From contig REAZ01000007.1 in NCBI GenBank assembly GCA_004294445.1, forward strand, positions 1 through 64,000: a DNA stretch of 64,000 bases, read 5' to 3'. Below the pieces are notes generated by a model. It was not told where the DNA came from and searched no databases. It was given only the letters and a program-made list of their open reading frames with translations. Every line of letters begins with the position of its first letter. Position 1 is the first letter of the stretch. Below, in pieces: positions 27,020 to 36,450 of the stretch. Source of the stretch: Cytophagales bacterium. Its GTDB lineage: Bacteria; Bacteroidota; Bacteroidia; Cytophagales; Thermoflexibacteraceae. The translations under genes were made by a program, and so were the position numbers.

Positions 27020-28099
27020 ATGCTTGTAGAAGTCCGACAGCTAAAAACACTTTCCCCCATTTATTTAGACCGCTTGCTTGCAGCAGGTTGGTTTCGCTCT
27101 TCGTCAAGTATTTCTCGGCTGCAGTATTTGTGTATTGACGATGCTGTTGGCTCTGTCATCAATATACGTGCAAAACTGAAAAACTACAAATTTGGAAGGA
27201 ATGCACGCAAGTTACTCAAACAAAATAAGCAAAAATTCACACATACCATTCGCAAAATTGAGCATATTGATACGACAAGGGAGCAACTTTATCAGCAGCA
27301 AAAAGAAAGGTTTGAAATTTTTATCATGGACAATTTATCTGTCTTTTTATATGATTATTCGCGAGATACTGATAGCGTTTTCAATACACACGAAGTTTGC
27401 ATATACGACGGAGATAAGTTAGTTGCTGTGAGTTTTTTTGATTTAGGTTCGCAATCTGTAGCTAGTATTTTGGGACTTTATAATGCTGATTATCAAAAGT
27501 ATAGCTTAGGAAATTACACCTTGTTTTTAGAAATAGAATATGCCATCGAGAATGGTTTTACTTGCTTTTACCCGGGATATGTCATTTTGAGTGAAAAGGG
27601 ATACGTTTTTGATTATAAGCTCCGCTTAGAAAATCTACAGTTCAGAGATTCACATGGCGTTTGGAAGAATATTAAGTACCTTAGCCAAGAACGCTGGATT
27701 CATCATTTGCTACAAGAGCAAATAGATAGATCGGAGCAAAGCCTAAATACTGCTAAAATTACGTATCAATTATTGCTGTACCCATATTTCGCAATCGCAC
27801 AGTTTGTTTCTTATTATCAATGCATTAAAACTCCTATTTTTTTTCAGATAGGTGAGGAAAAAGACTATCCTTTAATTTTAGAATATTTGATTAGCGAGGA
27901 ACATTACAGATTGGGTTATGCAAGCAATTTAGATGATTTCTTTTTTGAAATGATGACTGAGAGTGTAAAACTTTCTGATAAATTTTATGCCTCTGATAAA
28001 TACGCTCACAGACCACTCAAATATGATAACATCATTCTGGAAGCCAATCAGTTAGATGAAATTTTAATAAAAATAAAAGAGTTGTGCAAACTTGCTTAA
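27020..28099 (+). CDS. Arginyl/leucyl-tRNA-protein transferase-like (Ate/Bpt) protein
   Basis: A 359-residue protein related to Ate1/Bpt, which add an amino acid from tRNA to the N-terminus of target proteins. The N-terminal motif LDRLLAAGWFRSSSSISRLQ and the later VSFFDLGSQSVASILGLYNA, DYQKYSLGNYTLFLEIEYAI and GFTCFYPGYVI match the GNAT-like C-terminal half of Ate (family FDxGxxSVSSIYGxYDP, SLG, YLGYYI). The N-terminal Cys cluster of canonical enzymes is absent; C-terminal extra 100 residues are unusual. It follows the DUF2254-like gene by 20 nt. Could mark proteins for ClpAP degradation or act on another substrate; the specific activity is not predictable. Confidence 0.72.
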   Translation: MLVEVRQLKTLSPIYLDRLLAAGWFRSSSSISRLQYLCIDDAVGSVINIRAKLKNYKFGRNARKLLKQNKQKFTHTIRKIEHIDTTREQLYQQQKERFEIFIMDNLSVFLYDYSRDTDSVFNTHEVCIYDGDKLVAVSFFDLGSQSVASILGLYNADYQKYSLGNYTLFLEIEYAIENGFTCFYPGYVILSEKGYVFDYKLRLENLQFRDSHGVWKNIKYLSQERWIHHLLQEQIDRSEQSLNTAKITYQLLLYPYFAIAQFVSYYQCIKTPIFFQIGEEKDYPLILEYLISEEHYRLGYASNLDDFFFEMMTESVKLSDKFYASDKYAHRPLKYDNIILEANQLDEILIKIKELCKLA

Positions 28100-28193
28100 A
28101 TTTACCAAGAAAGCATTACTTTCTTACCTCTGTTAGCGACCTTCTCAATGGCTTCTATTATTTCCATATCTATAAGCCTTATGAGATAGATAC

Positions 28194-28442
28194 TCACTCC
28201 CTACTTAATTCCATGCTGATATTGGCGCAAAGTGTGTCCAAATCGTCAAAAGGCGCAATGACCATGTCTTCCCAAAGCAATTTATACAGCAGAACACCCT
28301 CAATCTCGATGGTAAAATCGCCCTCGACCTCTATTTTTTTATCATATTCATTTAAAACTTCTATTTTGTAGTGTTTCAAAACAAATAAAAGTAGTTCTTT
28401 TGGGTCGTATTTTTTCAATTCCTCTCTTGTTGCCTTATCCAT
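28194..28442 (-). CDS. Small protein at the end of the hydrogenase locus
   Basis: An 82-residue acidic protein whose ATG (28442) overlaps the nickel-permease stop by 8 nt, so it is translationally coupled to it. It has no signal peptide and no motif I recognise (MDKATREELKKYDPKELLLF at the start; FTIEIEGVLLYKLLWEDMV in the middle). It is the last gene of the long minus-strand hydrogenase run. Possible accessory role is inference from position only. Confidence 0.65.
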   Translation of the reverse strand: MDKATREELKKYDPKELLLFVLKHYKIEVLNEYDKKIEVEGDFTIEIEGVLLYKLLWEDMVIAPFDDLDTLCANISMELSRE

Positions 28443-29058
28443 AAATATTTTCGTAAATAACAAAGAAACCTAAAATAATGCACAGAGTTGCAGAGGTAAG
28501 AATTAAAATTGACTGTATTAACTCATTGTTAGCGAAGCGTTTGGAGAATGGAAGGCTAAAAAAACTCGCCGCAATCAACATTCCGACTATGGAGCCAAAA
28601 CCAAAAATTAAGAGATATAAAATGCTATCAAAAGTTTCTTTGATTTCAGTCATTACCAGCAAAATCATTGCCCCGCTACCCGCCAAGCCATGTATCATAC
28701 CTACACTGTACGCCAAATGATGATTTTTGCCTTCGTCTATCAAATGAATATGATTATTTCTGTACTTAAAAAATTTGAAAAGCCTATACAAGCCCAAAAC
28801 AACCAGCATCACACCTACACACGCCTCCAAATACGAAAAAACCTGCTCTGGCATCACTATTTTGCCCACCAAAATAAGCAAGCCAATTAATAAAATGGTG
28901 GAAGTGTGCCCTAAGCCCCAAAAAATACCGTCTTTGACTGCCAAAAAAGTATTATTTCTCTTCGAAACAATGCTGCTAACCGCAACTAAGTGGTCTGCCT
29001 CAAAAGCGTGCTGAAAGCCCACTACCGCCGCAAAAAACAAAGGAATGAGTGTTTCCAT
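28435..29058 (-). CDS. NicO/UreH-type nickel (or cobalt) permease
   Basis: A 207-residue polytopic inner-membrane protein with about six helices. The metal-transport signature is GFQHAFEADHLVAVSS near residues 15-30 (HxxxxDH), with the second conserved GLGHTSTIL near 49-57. A His-containing loop lies between helices three and four (NHIHLIDEGKNHH). Such permeases deliver Ni2+ for [NiFe]-hydrogenase or urease maturation. Position after the hyp genes makes nickel for the hydrogenase the likely cargo. No urease gene is seen in the window. Confidence 0.85.
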   Translation of the reverse strand: METLIPLFFAAVVGFQHAFEADHLVAVSSIVSKRNNTFLAVKDGIFWGLGHTSTILLIGLLILVGKIVMPEQVFSYLEACVGVMLVVLGLYRLFKFFKYRNNHIHLIDEGKNHHLAYSVGMIHGLAGSGAMILLVMTEIKETFDSILYLLIFGFGSIVGMLIAASFFSLPFSKRFANNELIQSILILTSATLCIILGFFVIYENIYG

Positions 29059-29123
29059 TTACTAAAAGTTAATATTAAATGCTGAATGTCGAACTTTGAA
29101 TCGTGAATATTGAATATTGAATT

Positions 29124-30200
29124 TTAAACCAAATCTATGAGCATTACTCTATGATTGCCTGTGTCGGCTATTGCCAATAAATTACCTTCTACTGCTACTG
29201 AAAAAGCCCAATAAATGGTATTTTCTGTAGTTAAAATCGTTTCTAAATTTTCACTTCCCGTAGTAAAATCTTTTTGTCCAATCAAATTATCTGCTGAAAC
29301 ATTACTTTCCTTAGGCAAATTTTCAAACCACAAAATGCGACTATTGCCTGTATCTGCCACAAAAATACCATTTTTAAAAAAACAAGTATCGTAGCACCAA
29401 CTTAGTGTATTTGCCTTAGGGAACAAGCCAAATTGGTTCTGTCCACTTTCAGAAAAACTTGATTGTCCGATAATTACGTCCGCATGATTGGCAAAAGCAG
29501 TTCGCCAATCATGCCAAACAAGCACTCGATAATATTGCGTATCTGTGATTGCCATTTGACCTTTTTCACTGATTTTTACTGAATACGCCCAAACTGCATT
29601 TTGTGGGTCATAATCTCGTTCCGTAAAATTGGGCTGCCCTATAACTGCATCAGCAGCAGCAAAAGAATGTGTAGGTATCTCTTTGAAATACAATACTCTA
29701 CGATTTCCTGTGTCAGCTATCCAAAGCGATTTTCCATCTGAGCAAACACCATAGCACCAATACAAACTCTGCGAAGTAGGCGGCGAGCTTATACCTTTCA
29801 CATTTGGTAGATTACTTTCAAAATCGGGCTGCCCCAAAACTACGTCCGCAGGCTGCCCATCTTCTGTAGGTAAAGCATTCCAAATCAATACTCTATGATT
29901 CCAAGCATCAGCTACTATCAATTTTTTTCCATCAGACCAAATGCCTGATGGATACTGTAAACTACTTGCCGACACTTCCCCACTGGCATTGCGACCTGTA
30001 TTTGTTTTTAGTATTTGTCCTAACACAATATCAGGCTCTTGAAATAAAGTTTTTGGGACTTTTTTCCAAATAAAAACTCGATTCTGCCCTGTATCTGTGA
30101 TAAAAAGCATCTCATTTTTTATAAAAACACCTCTCGGTGCAAGTAGCGGATTATTTTCTCCCCCCTTAAAAAGTCTTTGATTGGAAAAAAGGTTTTGCAT
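29124..30200 (-). CDS. NHL-repeat beta-propeller protein
   Basis: A 358-residue protein built from repeated units of about 55-65 residues, each with a LFITDTGQNRVFIWKKVP-like or IADTGNRRVLYFKEIP-like NHL repeat and a following VLGQPDF-type turn (DIVLGQ, DVVLGQPDF, DAVIGQPNF, DVIIGQSSF). These form a six-bladed propeller. No signal peptide is visible, so it is probably cytoplasmic. It lies in the hydrogenase locus between the Tat-type oxidoreductase and the nickel permease. Genes for NHL proteins have been noted near group 2a hydrogenase operons (from memory), so a role in hydrogenase assembly or electron transfer is plausible but untested. Confidence 0.85.
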   Translation of the reverse strand: MQNLFSNQRLFKGGENNPLLAPRGVFIKNEMLFITDTGQNRVFIWKKVPKTLFQEPDIVLGQILKTNTGRNASGEVSASSLQYPSGIWSDGKKLIVADAWNHRVLIWNALPTEDGQPADVVLGQPDFESNLPNVKGISSPPTSQSLYWCYGVCSDGKSLWIADTGNRRVLYFKEIPTHSFAAADAVIGQPNFTERDYDPQNAVWAYSVKISEKGQMAITDTQYYRVLVWHDWRTAFANHADVIIGQSSFSESGQNQFGLFPKANTLSWCYDTCFFKNGIFVADTGNSRILWFENLPKESNVSADNLIGQKDFTTGSENLETILTTENTIYWAFSVAVEGNLLAIADTGNHRVMLIDLV

Positions 30201-30227
30201 GGTTTGGATTGTACTTTTCGTTATTAT

Positions 30228-31568
30228 TTACACCTTGGGCAGTTTCCAGCCATTTTGATAATTTGCCTTCATCAGTTCATTTGCTTTGCTGTCTGCGGCA
30301 AATTCATTTTTGGTGTAGTCCCAAAAAACACGTCTGCCTGTTCTAAATGCAATATTTCCCATCTGACAAACAGTCGCTACGTGTGCGCCTACTTCTATGC
30401 TACACTTAGGCGTACCTCTGGACTTTATGCAGTTGATAAAGTCTTTGGCGTGTTCGTCCAAATAACCACCGCCTTGAGGCTGAAAAGGCGGCTTTTCCAT
30501 TTTGTAAATGAGATTTTTTCGGTCGTCTGCATTAGTTTCAGGGAGAATTTCCCAGCCACCTCTGTCCACGACTAATGTCCCGTTATTCCCAATAAAAGCA
30601 ATGCCATGATTGCGACCGTAATTACCTCCGTCTATACCTACTGCGTGTTCCCAAATCATACTAAATTTATCAAATTCATAAATTGCTTGGAGTGTATCAG
30701 GGGTTTCAGCGGCATCATCAGGATAGGCAAATTTTCCGCCCAGTGCCACTACCGAGCGAGGCACAGAGGCGTTCATGCCCGCCAAAGCAATGTCTATGAG
30801 GTGTACGCCCCAGTCCGTCATCAGACCACCTGCGTAGTCCCAAAACCAACGGAAAGTGAAGTGAAAGCGGTTTTTGTTGAACTTGCGCTTAGTGGCAGGA
30901 CCCAGCCACATATCATAATCCACACCCGCAGGCACATCAGCATCAGGCACTACAGGGACTGATTTCATCCAGCCTTGATACGCCCATACTTTTACCAAGC
31001 GAATTTGCCCAAGTTTGCCTGATTGAACGTATTTGATGGCATTATCAAAATGATAGCCGCTTCTTTGCCACTGCCCTACTTGTACTACTCGTTTGTAGCG
31101 ATTGGCAGCAGCAACCATGAGGCGACACTCCTCGATGGTATTAGCAACGGGTTTTTCCACAAAAACATCTTTTCCTACCTCACAAGCGTGTATCATCTGT
31201 AAGGTATGCCAGTGGTCTGGCGTACCAATAATAACTGCATCTATATCTTTGTTATCCAATAGTTTACGGTAGTCATCATATTGCTTGGGCTTTTTCCCTT
31301 GTATCTTTTCCGCCTCTGCGGTACGCTGGTCGAGAACATTCTTGTCCACATCACAAAGCGCAACACATTCTATTTCTGGCATTTTGAAATGAGCATTCAT
31401 GTTTGCCCACCCTTGACCTTTGCAGCCAATCAGACCAACTCGCACCTTGTCATTGGCACTGACTTTTTTCTTTGCTGCCAGCAACTCATCAGGAAGCGTA
31501 GCAAGTAAACCTGCTCCTGCGGCAATTTTGACAGATTGATTGAGAAATTTTCTTCTTGTGTTTTCCAT
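30228..31568 (-). CDS. Gfo/Idh/MocA-family oxidoreductase with Tat signal
   Basis: A 446-residue oxidoreductase exported by the Tat pathway: the start carries TRRKFLNQSVKIAAGAGLLA, a twin-arginine signal. The NAD-binding domain reads RVGLIGCKGQGWANM near residues 43-57, with ALCDVD and the catalytic EKPVAN (Lys in the EKP box) near 135. The C-terminal substrate domain follows. Length fits the family. ATG 31568 is used because the signal starts there; the longer frame would use TTG and overlap hypE. It lies directly after hypE but belongs to a family not normally tied to hydrogenase; NAD is probably bound before export. Substrate unknown, likely a sugar derivative. Confidence 0.88.
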   Translation of the reverse strand: MENTRRKFLNQSVKIAAGAGLLATLPDELLAAKKKVSANDKVRVGLIGCKGQGWANMNAHFKMPEIECVALCDVDKNVLDQRTAEAEKIQGKKPKQYDDYRKLLDNKDIDAVIIGTPDHWHTLQMIHACEVGKDVFVEKPVANTIEECRLMVAAANRYKRVVQVGQWQRSGYHFDNAIKYVQSGKLGQIRLVKVWAYQGWMKSVPVVPDADVPAGVDYDMWLGPATKRKFNKNRFHFTFRWFWDYAGGLMTDWGVHLIDIALAGMNASVPRSVVALGGKFAYPDDAAETPDTLQAIYEFDKFSMIWEHAVGIDGGNYGRNHGIAFIGNNGTLVVDRGGWEILPETNADDRKNLIYKMEKPPFQPQGGGYLDEHAKDFINCIKSRGTPKCSIEVGAHVATVCQMGNIAFRTGRRVFWDYTKNEFAADSKANELMKANYQNGWKLPKV

Positions 31569-31612
31569 ATTTACTTTTGATTTTTTACTAATCAATACTA
31601 ACGTTATCTTTT

Positions 31613-32668
31613 CTAACAAATTCTTGGTAACTGCTCACCAATAGGCATATTTACAACTCTTTTTCCTCCAATATTGCTCTGCAAAAGCACTTGTTTAGGG
31701 TGATTTTCTACCATTCTCCCAATGATTTTTGCATTTTTTCCTTCGGGTAAAGTTTGCAAAATTTGCACATAATTCTCTGCTATTGAGCTATCTACGATGC
31801 TAATAAAAACACCTTCATTGGCTACATAAAGTGGGTCAAGCCCCAAAATTTCGCAAGCCCCCTCGACTTGCTCGTCTATCGGAATATTTTTTTGCACCAA
31901 GTCAATTCCTAATTTAGTATCTCTGGCTATTTCGTTGAGTACAGAAGCAATGCCGCCTCTGGTTGGGTCTTTGAGCAAGTGAATTTGTGTTCCAAATTTT
32001 TCTATTAAAGCCAGAACTGCATGGTTCAAAGGCTGTGTATCGCTTTCAATATCAGTATCAAAGCGAAGTCCCTCACGAATGGACATAATGGCGATGCCAT
32101 GCGTTGCTACATTCCCGCTAATTATCACGCTATCACCTACTTGTATGTTTTTTATGCTAATATTTGCTTTCGGGTGAACAGTGCCAATGCCTGCGGTATT
32201 GATAAAAATCTTGTCGCCTTTGCCTTTCTCCACTACTTTAGTATCTCCTGTAACTACTTGAACTCCTGCCTTTTCACAAGCAAATTTGATAGACACCAAT
32301 ACTTCCCAAAATTCTTTCATGGTCAGTCCTTCTTCCAATATAAAGCTCAAAGACAAATACTTAGGAATAGCCCCGCACATCGCCAAATCGTTTACTGTGC
32401 CATTCACGGCTAACTCACCAATGTTGTTATTAGGAAAAAAAATCGGGGAAATCACGAAACTATCTGTGGTAAAAGCGGTTCTGCCTTCTAAATTTAAAAA
32501 TGCGCCATCATGCCTCTCGTCGAGCAAATCGTTCTTGAGAAGGTCAAAAACGCCACTATCCAACAGCCTATTGGTAAGTAAGCCACCGCTACCATGCCCT
32601 AAAGTAATCACATCAAAATCCAATTTGGGCATTGGGCATTGAAGTTGCATTTGAATCTTATTATCCAT
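31613..32668 (-). CDS. hypE: Hydrogenase maturation protein HypE
   Basis: A 351-residue ATP-dependent dehydratase that makes the thiocyanate on its C-terminal cysteine, which becomes the cyanide ligand of the Ni-Fe site. The AIR-synthase fold begins ITLGHGSGGLLTNRLL near residue 20. The conserved GTVNDLAMCGAIP lies near residue 88, VVTGDTKVVEKG near 140, and the protein ends in PRIC, the required C-terminal Cys. Everything expected is present. It follows hypD by 40 nt on the minus strand. Confidence 0.95.
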   Translation of the reverse strand: MDNKIQMQLQCPMPKLDFDVITLGHGSGGLLTNRLLDSGVFDLLKNDLLDERHDGAFLNLEGRTAFTTDSFVISPIFFPNNNIGELAVNGTVNDLAMCGAIPKYLSLSFILEEGLTMKEFWEVLVSIKFACEKAGVQVVTGDTKVVEKGKGDKIFINTAGIGTVHPKANISIKNIQVGDSVIISGNVATHGIAIMSIREGLRFDTDIESDTQPLNHAVLALIEKFGTQIHLLKDPTRGGIASVLNEIARDTKLGIDLVQKNIPIDEQVEGACEILGLDPLYVANEGVFISIVDSSIAENYVQILQTLPEGKNAKIIGRMVENHPKQVLLQSNIGGKRVVNMPIGEQLPRIC

Positions 32669-32708
32669 TGGGTAATTAATATGCTATATGTATGCTATTT
32701 ATAATTTT

Positions 32709-33806
32709 TTATTCAGAATCCGATATTTGTGAAAAATGATAATATGCCGCACACGCTCCCTCTGAGGAAACCATAGGCGCACCCAAAGGGTTAAGTGGTG
32801 TACATTTTTTGCCAAATTGGGGGCATTGATGGGGTTTTTTAACACCTTTCAGTACCAAACCTGCAATACATTCTTTGTTTTCCTCTACTTTTTCGATATT
32901 GATAGAAAATTTGATGTTGGCATCAAACTCGGCAAATTCGGGGCGAAGTTCGTACCCACTGTTCGGAATTGTGCCAATGCCTCGCCATTCTCTGTCGCAC
33001 ACCTGAAAAACTTTTTCAATTACTTTGATAGCTTCAGGATTACCTTCTGGCTTTACTACTCTGCTGTATTGGTTTTCTAAATCATTCCTACCTTCTTCTA
33101 ACTGCTTGACGGTCATATAGATACCTTGCAGTAAATCTACAGGCTCAAAACCTGTAACTACAATCGGAATATTGTATTTTTCTGCTATAGGGTAGTATTC
33201 GCTTATGCCGACAATAGTGCAGACATGACCTGCTGCCAAGAAGCCTTGAATAACAGCCGTTTCGTCATTGATGACCGCTTCCATAGCGGGCGGAACTAAT
33301 ACATGAGAAGTGAGAATAGAGTAGTTTTTTAAGCCTTCCCTTTGCGCATGAATGACGGAAAGTGCATTGGCAGGGGCAGTAGTTTCGAAGCCGACCGCAA
33401 AAAATACGACCTCCTTCTGTGGATTTTCTTTTGCTAACTTGACTGCCTCTAAGGGAGAGTACAAAATCCGCACATCTGCCCCACTTGCTTTTGCCTCCAA
33501 TAAACTTTTCTTTGCCCCAGGTACTCGCAGCATATCGCCAAAAGAACATAAGATAACTCCTTTTTCCTCAGCAAGATAGACTGCTTTGTCTATCAAATTA
33601 ATAGGCGTAACGCAGACAGGGCAACCAGGTCCATGCACCATTTGTACTTTTTCAGGGAGCAGGTTCAGCAAGCCATTTTTGACCAAACTATGTGTTTGCC
33701 CACCGCAGACTTCCATGATAGTCCAGTTTTTTGTGGCTATCTTTCCTATTTCCTCAATGTATCTTTCTACCATTTCTGGATTTCTATATTCGCTAAGATA
33801 TTTCAT
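32709..33806 (-). CDS. hypD: Hydrogenase maturation protein HypD
   Basis: A 365-residue [4Fe-4S] scaffold protein that, with HypC, assembles the Fe(CN)2CO group. Conserved motifs are EVCGGQTHSLVKNGL near residues 33-47, HGPGCPVCVTP near 59-69, CSFGDMLRVPG near 87, and the C-terminal cysteine cluster CPQFGKKCTPLNPLGAPMVS then EGACAAYY. Length matches the family. hypC lies 33 nt upstream and hypE downstream, all on one strand. Confidence 0.95.
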   Translation of the reverse strand: MKYLSEYRNPEMVERYIEEIGKIATKNWTIMEVCGGQTHSLVKNGLLNLLPEKVQMVHGPGCPVCVTPINLIDKAVYLAEEKGVILCSFGDMLRVPGAKKSLLEAKASGADVRILYSPLEAVKLAKENPQKEVVFFAVGFETTAPANALSVIHAQREGLKNYSILTSHVLVPPAMEAVINDETAVIQGFLAAGHVCTIVGISEYYPIAEKYNIPIVVTGFEPVDLLQGIYMTVKQLEEGRNDLENQYSRVVKPEGNPEAIKVIEKVFQVCDREWRGIGTIPNSGYELRPEFAEFDANIKFSINIEKVEENKECIAGLVLKGVKKPHQCPQFGKKCTPLNPLGAPMVSSEGACAAYYHFSQISDSE

Positions 33807-33839
33807 TGTGTATCAATTTATTGAGGTTTTTTTGACTTT

Positions 33840-34094
33840 CTAATTAATAGGCATCAGCTCCTCAAGCTCCCCTATGCCTTCCAGATATTCAAAGGTCTTT
33901 TTTGCTTCCGCTTCGTCTATTAGACTAATCGCTACGCCTACATGAATCAGCACATAATCACCTATTTGCGCTTGCGGCACCATTTCGAGGCTCGCCTCTT
34001 TGGTAATGCCGCCGAACAGCACTTTCGCCATGCGAACCAAGCCATCATATCTACTTTCTATGGAAGTTATCTTCCCTGGAATTGCTAAACACAT
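33840..34094 (-). CDS. hypC: Hydrogenase maturation chaperone HypC
   Basis: An 84-residue chaperone for the large subunit precursor and HypD. It must begin MCLAIPGKI, with Cys2 as the functional residue; this start is at ATG 34094. The frame upstream of it is only read-through. The conserved QIGDYVLIHVGVAISLIDE core is present. It starts 13 nt after the hypF stop. Confidence 0.95.
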   Translation of the reverse strand: MCLAIPGKITSIESRYDGLVRMAKVLFGGITKEASLEMVPQAQIGDYVLIHVGVAISLIDEAEAKKTFEYLEGIGELEELMPIN

Positions 34095-34107
34095 AATTTT
34101 CAGAGTT

Positions 34108-36435
34108 TTATGTTTGTAATGAATTAATAACCAACTGCCCAAAAGATATATTTTCGTCATTTGGAGAAAGTTGCTTATGAAAATATAAATCAAATTCTTT
34201 GCTTAACCTTTGTTTGATTAAAGTTACTAATAATCTATTTTGGAAAACACCTCCACTAAATGCTATTTTATTGATATTCAGTTTTATAGAAACACTTTTT
34301 ATAATTTCGACCAATAAGTAATGAAACTTTACTGCAATAAAGTCAATCGGTTTTTTTTGCTGTAAATCTCGAATAATTATACCTAAAATAGCAGGAGTAG
34401 AAACCTGATTATTGGCTAAAAATAATGGCAATTCACTAAAATTAGCTAATTCTTTTATCAAAATAATATTATCTAACTTATTCTTTTTTAAATAGTTATA
34501 AGCTATATTTTCCAAATACATTGCGACTTCGCCTTCGTAAGTTGTATTGTCTGATATACCTAATAAAGAAGCTACAGCATCAAAAATTCGCCCTACGCTT
34601 GATGTTTTTAGCAGGTGTTTTTCTATTAACTTTTGATAAACTCCCCATTCTGTTTTTGTAAATTTATTTTCTAAGATTTTATCTATATTTTCTATTCCAA
34701 AAGAGGCGCAAAGTGCTGATATTCTTGGTTCTTTGGGCATTTTATCTCCTAAAATAAAGGGGAAATAGCTGAAATGAGAAGAGCGAGAAAATTGCTGGTT
34801 TCTGTAGCTAAAAAACTCTCCACCCCAAATATTTTGGTCATCTCCCGCCCCTGTACCGTCCCAAATGACACCTAAAATTGGTTTTTCACTTTTTAATAAT
34901 TCGTTTTCTCCCAACACCGCTGCAAAGTGTGCCAAATGATGTTGCACTTCTACTGTGCTAACTTGCTTTTTTTCAGCTAATTCTTTACCAAATTGTGTTG
35001 AGAAATAATTAGGGTGCTTGTCAGTAATGATTTTATCAGGTTTCATTTTAAAGAGTTTGAAGAAATGATTTAAGACCAATTTGTAATTTTCTTGTGTTTC
35101 AAAGCTCTCCAAATCACCTAAATACTGACTAATGTATATATTTTTTTGATGACTTAAAGCGAAGGTACTTTTCATCATTGCACCCATCGCCAAAACAGTA
35201 TTTTCACCCAAAATCAAGTCTTTCTGAATAAAAGTAGGCGCAAACCCTCTTGACCTTCTGATAATGATAATTTGATTATCAAATTGGTCTGTAGAAATAA
35301 CGCTATCGTCTTGCGGGACAATGATTTGCCTATTATTTGTTACCACCAAATCCGCAATCTCACTGAGGTCTTTTAAGGCTTTTTCGTCTTCAAAAATGAT
35401 AGGCGAGTGGCTAATATTCCCACTTGTCGCAACGATTGGTTTTTGAAATTCGTGCAAAAGCAGGGCAAAAAGAGGTGTGTAAGATAATATAACGCCTATC
35501 TGATTTAAGTTTGGTGCAATATGCGCTTTGGCAATATCAGAAGGCATATTTTCCTTTGTATCCAATAAAACTATAGGCGATTCTGGACTTTTTAGTAGCC
35601 TTTTTTGTATTTCTGTCAATTCTGTATCTTTTGCCACTGTTTCCAAATCTGGATACATCAGTGCAAAAGGTTTTGTTGGTCTATTTTTTCTTTCTCTTAA
35701 TATATTGATAGCCAAAGGATTAGTGGCATCACAGGTGAGCAAATAACCTCCTATGCCTTTGATAGCTACAATTTTCCCTTCTGTCCACGCTTTTAGAATA
35801 TCGATTAAGGAATATTGACTATTGAATGTCGATTGATTTAACTCCATTTCTACACCGCAAGTTTGGCAAGAATTGGTTTGAGAATAATAACGTCTATCTG
35901 AAGGATTGTTGTATTCTGCCTCACAATCAGTACATTGCACAAATTTTTCCATGCTTGTATTTTCTCTATCATAAGGTAAACTTTCTATGATAGAATAACG
36001 CACCCCGCAGTTGGTACAAGTAGTAAAAGCGTAAGCATACCGCCTATTGTTTTTATCTACTATTTCTTTTCTACAGGCTTCACACAGCCCCACGTCAGGC
36101 GTGAGCAATAAATTGGGCGATGCTTTCGTATCGCTTTCCCTAATTTCAAAATTTTCAAAGAACTTTTTAGGAATTTCTGTAAATGAATGAGCTGTAATTT
36201 TAGCAAGTATTGGGCTGTCTTTCAGTATTTTATCATAAAAATGAAGCGCAACTTCTCTCTTGGCACTAAGCTCGATATGCACCCCGTCATTGCCATTGCT
36301 TACATAGCCTTTCAGTTTCATTTCCTCCGCCAAACGATACACAAAAGGGCGAAAACCTACGCCTTGTACTTGTCCGCAAATGTGGATATGAAAGGTCATG
36401 CTTGCTTTATTATTCATTATTCGCCATTTGAACAA
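34108..36435 (-). CDS. hypF: Carbamoyltransferase HypF
   Basis: A 775-residue enzyme that makes the carbamoyl group for the cyanide ligands. Domains in order: acylphosphatase (about 14-100, GQVQGVGFRPFVYRLAEEM), two zinc knuckles (CEACRKEI...CTNCG and CTDCEAEY...CQTCG, about 115-195), YrdC-like (about 205-390, GIGGYLLTCDAT) and Kae1-like (about 400-770, VQHHLAHFAAVLGE). Start choice: TTG 36435 has an AGGAG six nt upstream, but ATG 36417 and ATG 36399 are also in frame; the acylphosphatase homology begins after 36399. hypB ends 15 nt upstream. Confidence 0.94.
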   Translation of the reverse strand: MFKWRIMNNKASMTFHIHICGQVQGVGFRPFVYRLAEEMKLKGYVSNGNDGVHIELSAKREVALHFYDKILKDSPILAKITAHSFTEIPKKFFENFEIRESDTKASPNLLLTPDVGLCEACRKEIVDKNNRRYAYAFTTCTNCGVRYSIIESLPYDRENTSMEKFVQCTDCEAEYNNPSDRRYYSQTNSCQTCGVEMELNQSTFNSQYSLIDILKAWTEGKIVAIKGIGGYLLTCDATNPLAINILRERKNRPTKPFALMYPDLETVAKDTELTEIQKRLLKSPESPIVLLDTKENMPSDIAKAHIAPNLNQIGVILSYTPLFALLLHEFQKPIVATSGNISHSPIIFEDEKALKDLSEIADLVVTNNRQIIVPQDDSVISTDQFDNQIIIIRRSRGFAPTFIQKDLILGENTVLAMGAMMKSTFALSHQKNIYISQYLGDLESFETQENYKLVLNHFFKLFKMKPDKIITDKHPNYFSTQFGKELAEKKQVSTVEVQHHLAHFAAVLGENELLKSEKPILGVIWDGTGAGDDQNIWGGEFFSYRNQQFSRSSHFSYFPFILGDKMPKEPRISALCASFGIENIDKILENKFTKTEWGVYQKLIEKHLLKTSSVGRIFDAVASLLGISDNTTYEGEVAMYLENIAYNYLKKNKLDNIILIKELANFSELPLFLANNQVSTPAILGIIIRDLQQKKPIDFIAVKFHYLLVEIIKSVSIKLNINKIAFSGGVFQNRLLVTLIKQRLSKEFDLYFHKQLSPNDENISFGQLVINSLQT

Positions 36436-36450
36436 TATTTTCTCCTGTTT

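Noticed and set aside
34094..34193. Extended start of hypC
   Set aside because: HypC must begin with MC for function, and the upstream codons overlap hypF; the ATG at 34094 is correct.
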